64,000 bases of DNA, from the NCBI RefSeq assembly GCF_900105395.1, contig NZ_LT629775.1:992001-1056000 (forward strand), in the 5' to 3' direction. Shown in pieces: positions 61,888 to 64,000 of this stretch. Source of the stretch: Streptomyces sp. TLI_053. GTDB lineage: Bacteria > Actinomycetota > Actinomycetes > Streptomycetales > Streptomycetaceae. Position 1 is the first letter of the stretch, and the number at the start of each line of letters is the position of its first letter. Made by a program: the position numbers and the translations under genes. The notes beneath the pieces are model-generated. The model worked only from the letters and a program-made list of their open reading frames with translations, had not been told where the DNA came from and searched no databases.

Positions 61888-64000
61888 TCAGGCCCCGGCG
61901 GCGGTGCGGACGGCAGCCTCGAGGGAGAGCGCCGCGCCCTCCTCGAATGCGGCGGCGAAGCCTTCCGCGCCGAGGGCTGCGCGGACCGCCGAAGTGATCC
62001 GGTCCACGTCCGCGCGCTCACCGGACGGAAGCGGGCCGCCGGCGCTGCGGCGGGCGGCGTCGGCGGCACCGAGGAGCAGCGCCGCCCGGGCGAACCCCTC
62101 GGTGCCGCCGGCGGCCGCGGCCGCGCCGGCGGTGCCCTCCAGGGAGAGGGCGAGAGCGCGCGGCTCGGCCGACTGCCGGGCGTGCGCCAGACCGCGCGCC
62201 TGGTGGGCCGCGGCCTCGGCGGGCAGGCCGCGCAGTTCGGCGACGAAACCGAGCTCCACCTCGATCAGGTGCCGTCCCGCGGTCGACGACGGGTAGTCGT
62301 CCCGCATCGCCCCGAGGTGGCGCTCCGCGTCGTCGAGGTCGCCGGCGCGGCGCGCGCCGAGTGCGAGTCCCATGATCGCGAAGACCTCGCCGAAGACGTG
62401 CCCCTGCTCGGCCGCCGCACGGCGGGCCCGCTCGTGGAGCAGCCGGGCCCGTTCCCAGTCACCCGCGAGGAGTGCGAGGCGGCCCAGGCCGGCGAGACAG
62501 TCGGAGGCTTCCACGGCCAGGCCGAGTTCCTCCGCGAGCCGCAGCCCGACGGTGTGGCGGGCCTCGGCGCCGGCGTAGTCGCCCTCGATCTCCGCGAGTG
62601 CGGCGAGCGGTGGAACGGTCTGCAACTCTCCCCAGGCGTCGCCGAGTTCACGGAACTCTCCGGCGGCGGAACGGCCGTGACGACGGGCCGCCCCGAGGTC
62701 CCCGACGGCCAGTGCGGTGCGAGCCAGCAGGGCGCGCACGGCGGCGGTGCCCCAGCGGTCGCCGCCGGCGGCGCAGTGCTCCAGGGCGCGGGTGCCGGTC
62801 GCTTCCGCCGCGACCGGGTCACCCGCGTGGTGCAGGCCGTAGGCGAACAGCCAGAGCGCCCGGCCGCGTCGCACCGGGTCGCCGATGTCCGCCTCGGGGC
62901 AGTCCCGATCGGGCGGACGGTCGCCGGTGAGCATGGCGAACGCGCTGTGCAGGAGCCGGAGTTCGGCGAGGGTCGCGGCGGGGACAGCAGGCGGAGCGGG
63001 AGCGGCGGGCGTCGCCGGGGCGGCGGGAGCGGCCGGGGCCTCCAGGACGGCGGCGGGAGCGGCCGAGGCCTCCAGGACGGCGGCGAGCGCACGCCGGGCC
63101 TCGTGGAGGCGGCCGCGCAGCAGCCACCACGGGCACAGTGCGACGGCGGTGCGGGCGGCGCCGTCCCGGTCGCCGACCCGCAGCAGGTGGTCGAGAGCGG
63201 CCCGGGTGTTGGCGGACTCCGCGTCCAGCCGCACGAGTTGGAGCCGCTGTCCCGGTCCGCGCAACCCCGCCCCGGCCTGAACGGCCAGCTCCTGGAAGTA
63301 CCCGGCGTGGCGAGCGGCGGTGTCCGCGAACTCGCCCGCCTCGTGGAGCCGGTCGCGGGCGTAGGCGGCGACGGATTCGAGCAGGTCGTAGCGCGGGCCG
63401 CCGCCGGTGTGCACCGCCTCGACGAGCGAGCGGTCGACCAGTCGGCCGACCAGGTCGAGGACGTCGTCGCGGTCGATGCCGGACGCCGCGCACACCGCCT
63501 CGGCCGCCGGCAGGGAGCACCCGCCCACGGGAAGGGCCAGCCGTTGCAGCACGGTCCGCTCGGGCGGGGTGAGGAGGTCCCAGCTCCAGTCGATCACCGC
63601 GCGCAGGGTCTGCTGCCGGGCCGGGAGCCCGCGCTGCCCGGAACCGAGAATCCGGAACCGGTCGCCGATCCGGGCCGCCAGCTCCCGCACACCCATGGCC
63701 CGGACCCGGGTGGCCGCGAGTTCCAGGGCGAGCGGGATGCCGTCCAGACGGTGGCAGATCTCGGCCACGGCGGCCCGGGTCCCGTCGCCGTCCTGCTCTC
63801 CGTCCTGCGGCGCGGTAACGGCCCCCTCCGTACGCCCGGCGATCCCGGCGCTCCCGGTGGTTCCGGCGGGCGGGACGAACCCGGGTGCGGCCGCGCTGGC
63901 CCGTTCGACGAACAGCCGGGCGGCGGCGACCGGGTCGAGCGGGGGCACCGGGAACACCGCCTCGCCGGGAAGCCGCAGCGACTCCCGGCTGGTGGCCAGG
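61888..64000 (-). CDS. BTAD/AfsR-type transcriptional regulator, 5' truncated by window edge
   Basis: The frame stays open to the right edge. The visible 700 residues are the middle and C-terminus: the end of an NB-ARC-like ATPase (LATSRESLRLPGE at the edge, then CHRLDGIPLALELAATRVRAM, WSWDLLTPPERTVLQRLAL, RYDLLESVAAYARDRL) and a TPR region to the end. An Ala/Pro repeat (AAPAAVLEAPAAPAAPATP) near residue 300 is low complexity. The order matches AfsR-like or BTAD regulators whose N-terminal DNA-binding and BTAD domains would lie beyond 64000. It is the likely regulator of the adjacent NRPS operon. Confidence 0.8.
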   Translation of the reverse strand, partial: LATSRESLRLPGEAVFPVPPLDPVAAARLFVERASAAAPGFVPPAGTTGSAGIAGRTEGAVTAPQDGEQDGDGTRAAVAEICHRLDGIPLALELAATRVRAMGVRELAARIGDRFRILGSGQRGLPARQQTLRAVIDWSWDLLTPPERTVLQRLALPVGGCSLPAAEAVCAASGIDRDDVLDLVGRLVDRSLVEAVHTGGGPRYDLLESVAAYARDRLHEAGEFADTAARHAGYFQELAVQAGAGLRGPGQRLQLVRLDAESANTRAALDHLLRVGDRDGAARTAVALCPWWLLRGRLHEARRALAAVLEASAAPAAVLEAPAAPAAPATPAAPAPPAVPAATLAELRLLHSAFAMLTGDRPPDRDCPEADIGDPVRRGRALWLFAYGLHHAGDPVAAEATGTRALEHCAAGGDRWGTAAVRALLARTALAVGDLGAARRHGRSAAGEFRELGDAWGELQTVPPLAALAEIEGDYAGAEARHTVGLRLAEELGLAVEASDCLAGLGRLALLAGDWERARLLHERARRAAAEQGHVFGEVFAIMGLALGARRAGDLDDAERHLGAMRDDYPSSTAGRHLIEVELGFVAELRGLPAEAAAHQARGLAHARQSAEPRALALSLEGTAGAAAAAGGTEGFARAALLLGAADAARRSAGGPLPSGERADVDRITSAVRAALGAEGFAAAFEEGAALSLEAAVRTAAGA

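Overview
The window is high-GC actinobacterial chromosome, most likely Streptomyces, Kitasatospora or a close relative. The support is strong G/C bias at third codon positions, many GTG starts, ATGA/GTGA stop-start overlaps inside operons, and typical streptomycete families (SigK/RskA, OmpR-type two-component pair, DedA, dnaE1-type polymerase, BTAD/AfsR-like regulator, NRPS, P450, squalene-hopene-type cyclase). I saw no tRNA, rRNA, CRISPR array, transposase or integrase. A core gene (dnaE) sits between three specialised-metabolism regions, so this is chromosome with accessory blocks rather than a plasmid.

Region A (1-9134). A tightly coupled seven-gene operon runs in from the left edge: cupin/JmjC-like oxygenase (5' cut), SAM methyltransferase, ATP-grasp ligase of the peptide-ligase type, SET-domain protein, FemAB/GNAT-like aminoacyltransferase with a collagen-like tail, alpha/beta hydrolase and MFS exporter. 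It ends at a strong hairpin. A second short unit follows: a 48-residue peptide gene overlapping a 610-residue protein I cannot assign. Together this looks like a small-peptide or amino-acid-conjugate pathway of unfamiliar composition.

Region B (9222-16000). An unassigned beta-rich protein, an OmpR/histidine-kinase pair, a DedA-PAP2-PAP2 envelope-lipid operon and a secreted bulb-type lectin.

Region C (16064-27919). A meroterpenoid-type cluster: a P450 read leftward, then a rightward operon of long-chain polyprenyl diphosphate synthase, UbiG-like methyltransferase, MenA-type prenyltransferase, Baeyer-Villiger-type monooxygenase, small membrane protein, squalene-hopene-type cyclase and FAD oxidoreductase, with an aromatic-ring hydroxylase after a terminator. 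The inferred logic is: make a long polyprenyl chain, attach it to a naphthoate-like acceptor, cyclise it, then oxidise and methylate.

Region D (28069-50000). Mostly housekeeping and envelope genes: a multi-domain secreted lectin, an SRPBCC protein, dnaE, a LysE exporter, a GtrA-like protein, a secreted SicTox-like phospholipase D with a PHO-box-like promoter, CNNM/CBS transporters sharing an operator-like motif with a small membrane protein, an EF-hand protein, a DUF1062 protein, a secreted propeller-like protein, sigK-rskA, beta-carbonic anhydrase, two ferritin-like proteins, an ABM-like protein, a lipoprotein and a VOC protein.

Region E (50213-64000). A leftward two-gene NRPS (A-T-C-A-T and C-A-T-TE fused to an MFS transporter) with a BTAD/AfsR-type regulator upstream that is cut by the right edge. 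The thioesterase has Cys where Ser is usual, and one adenylation domain is interrupted in frame by three phased CTTTGCAAAG palindromes.
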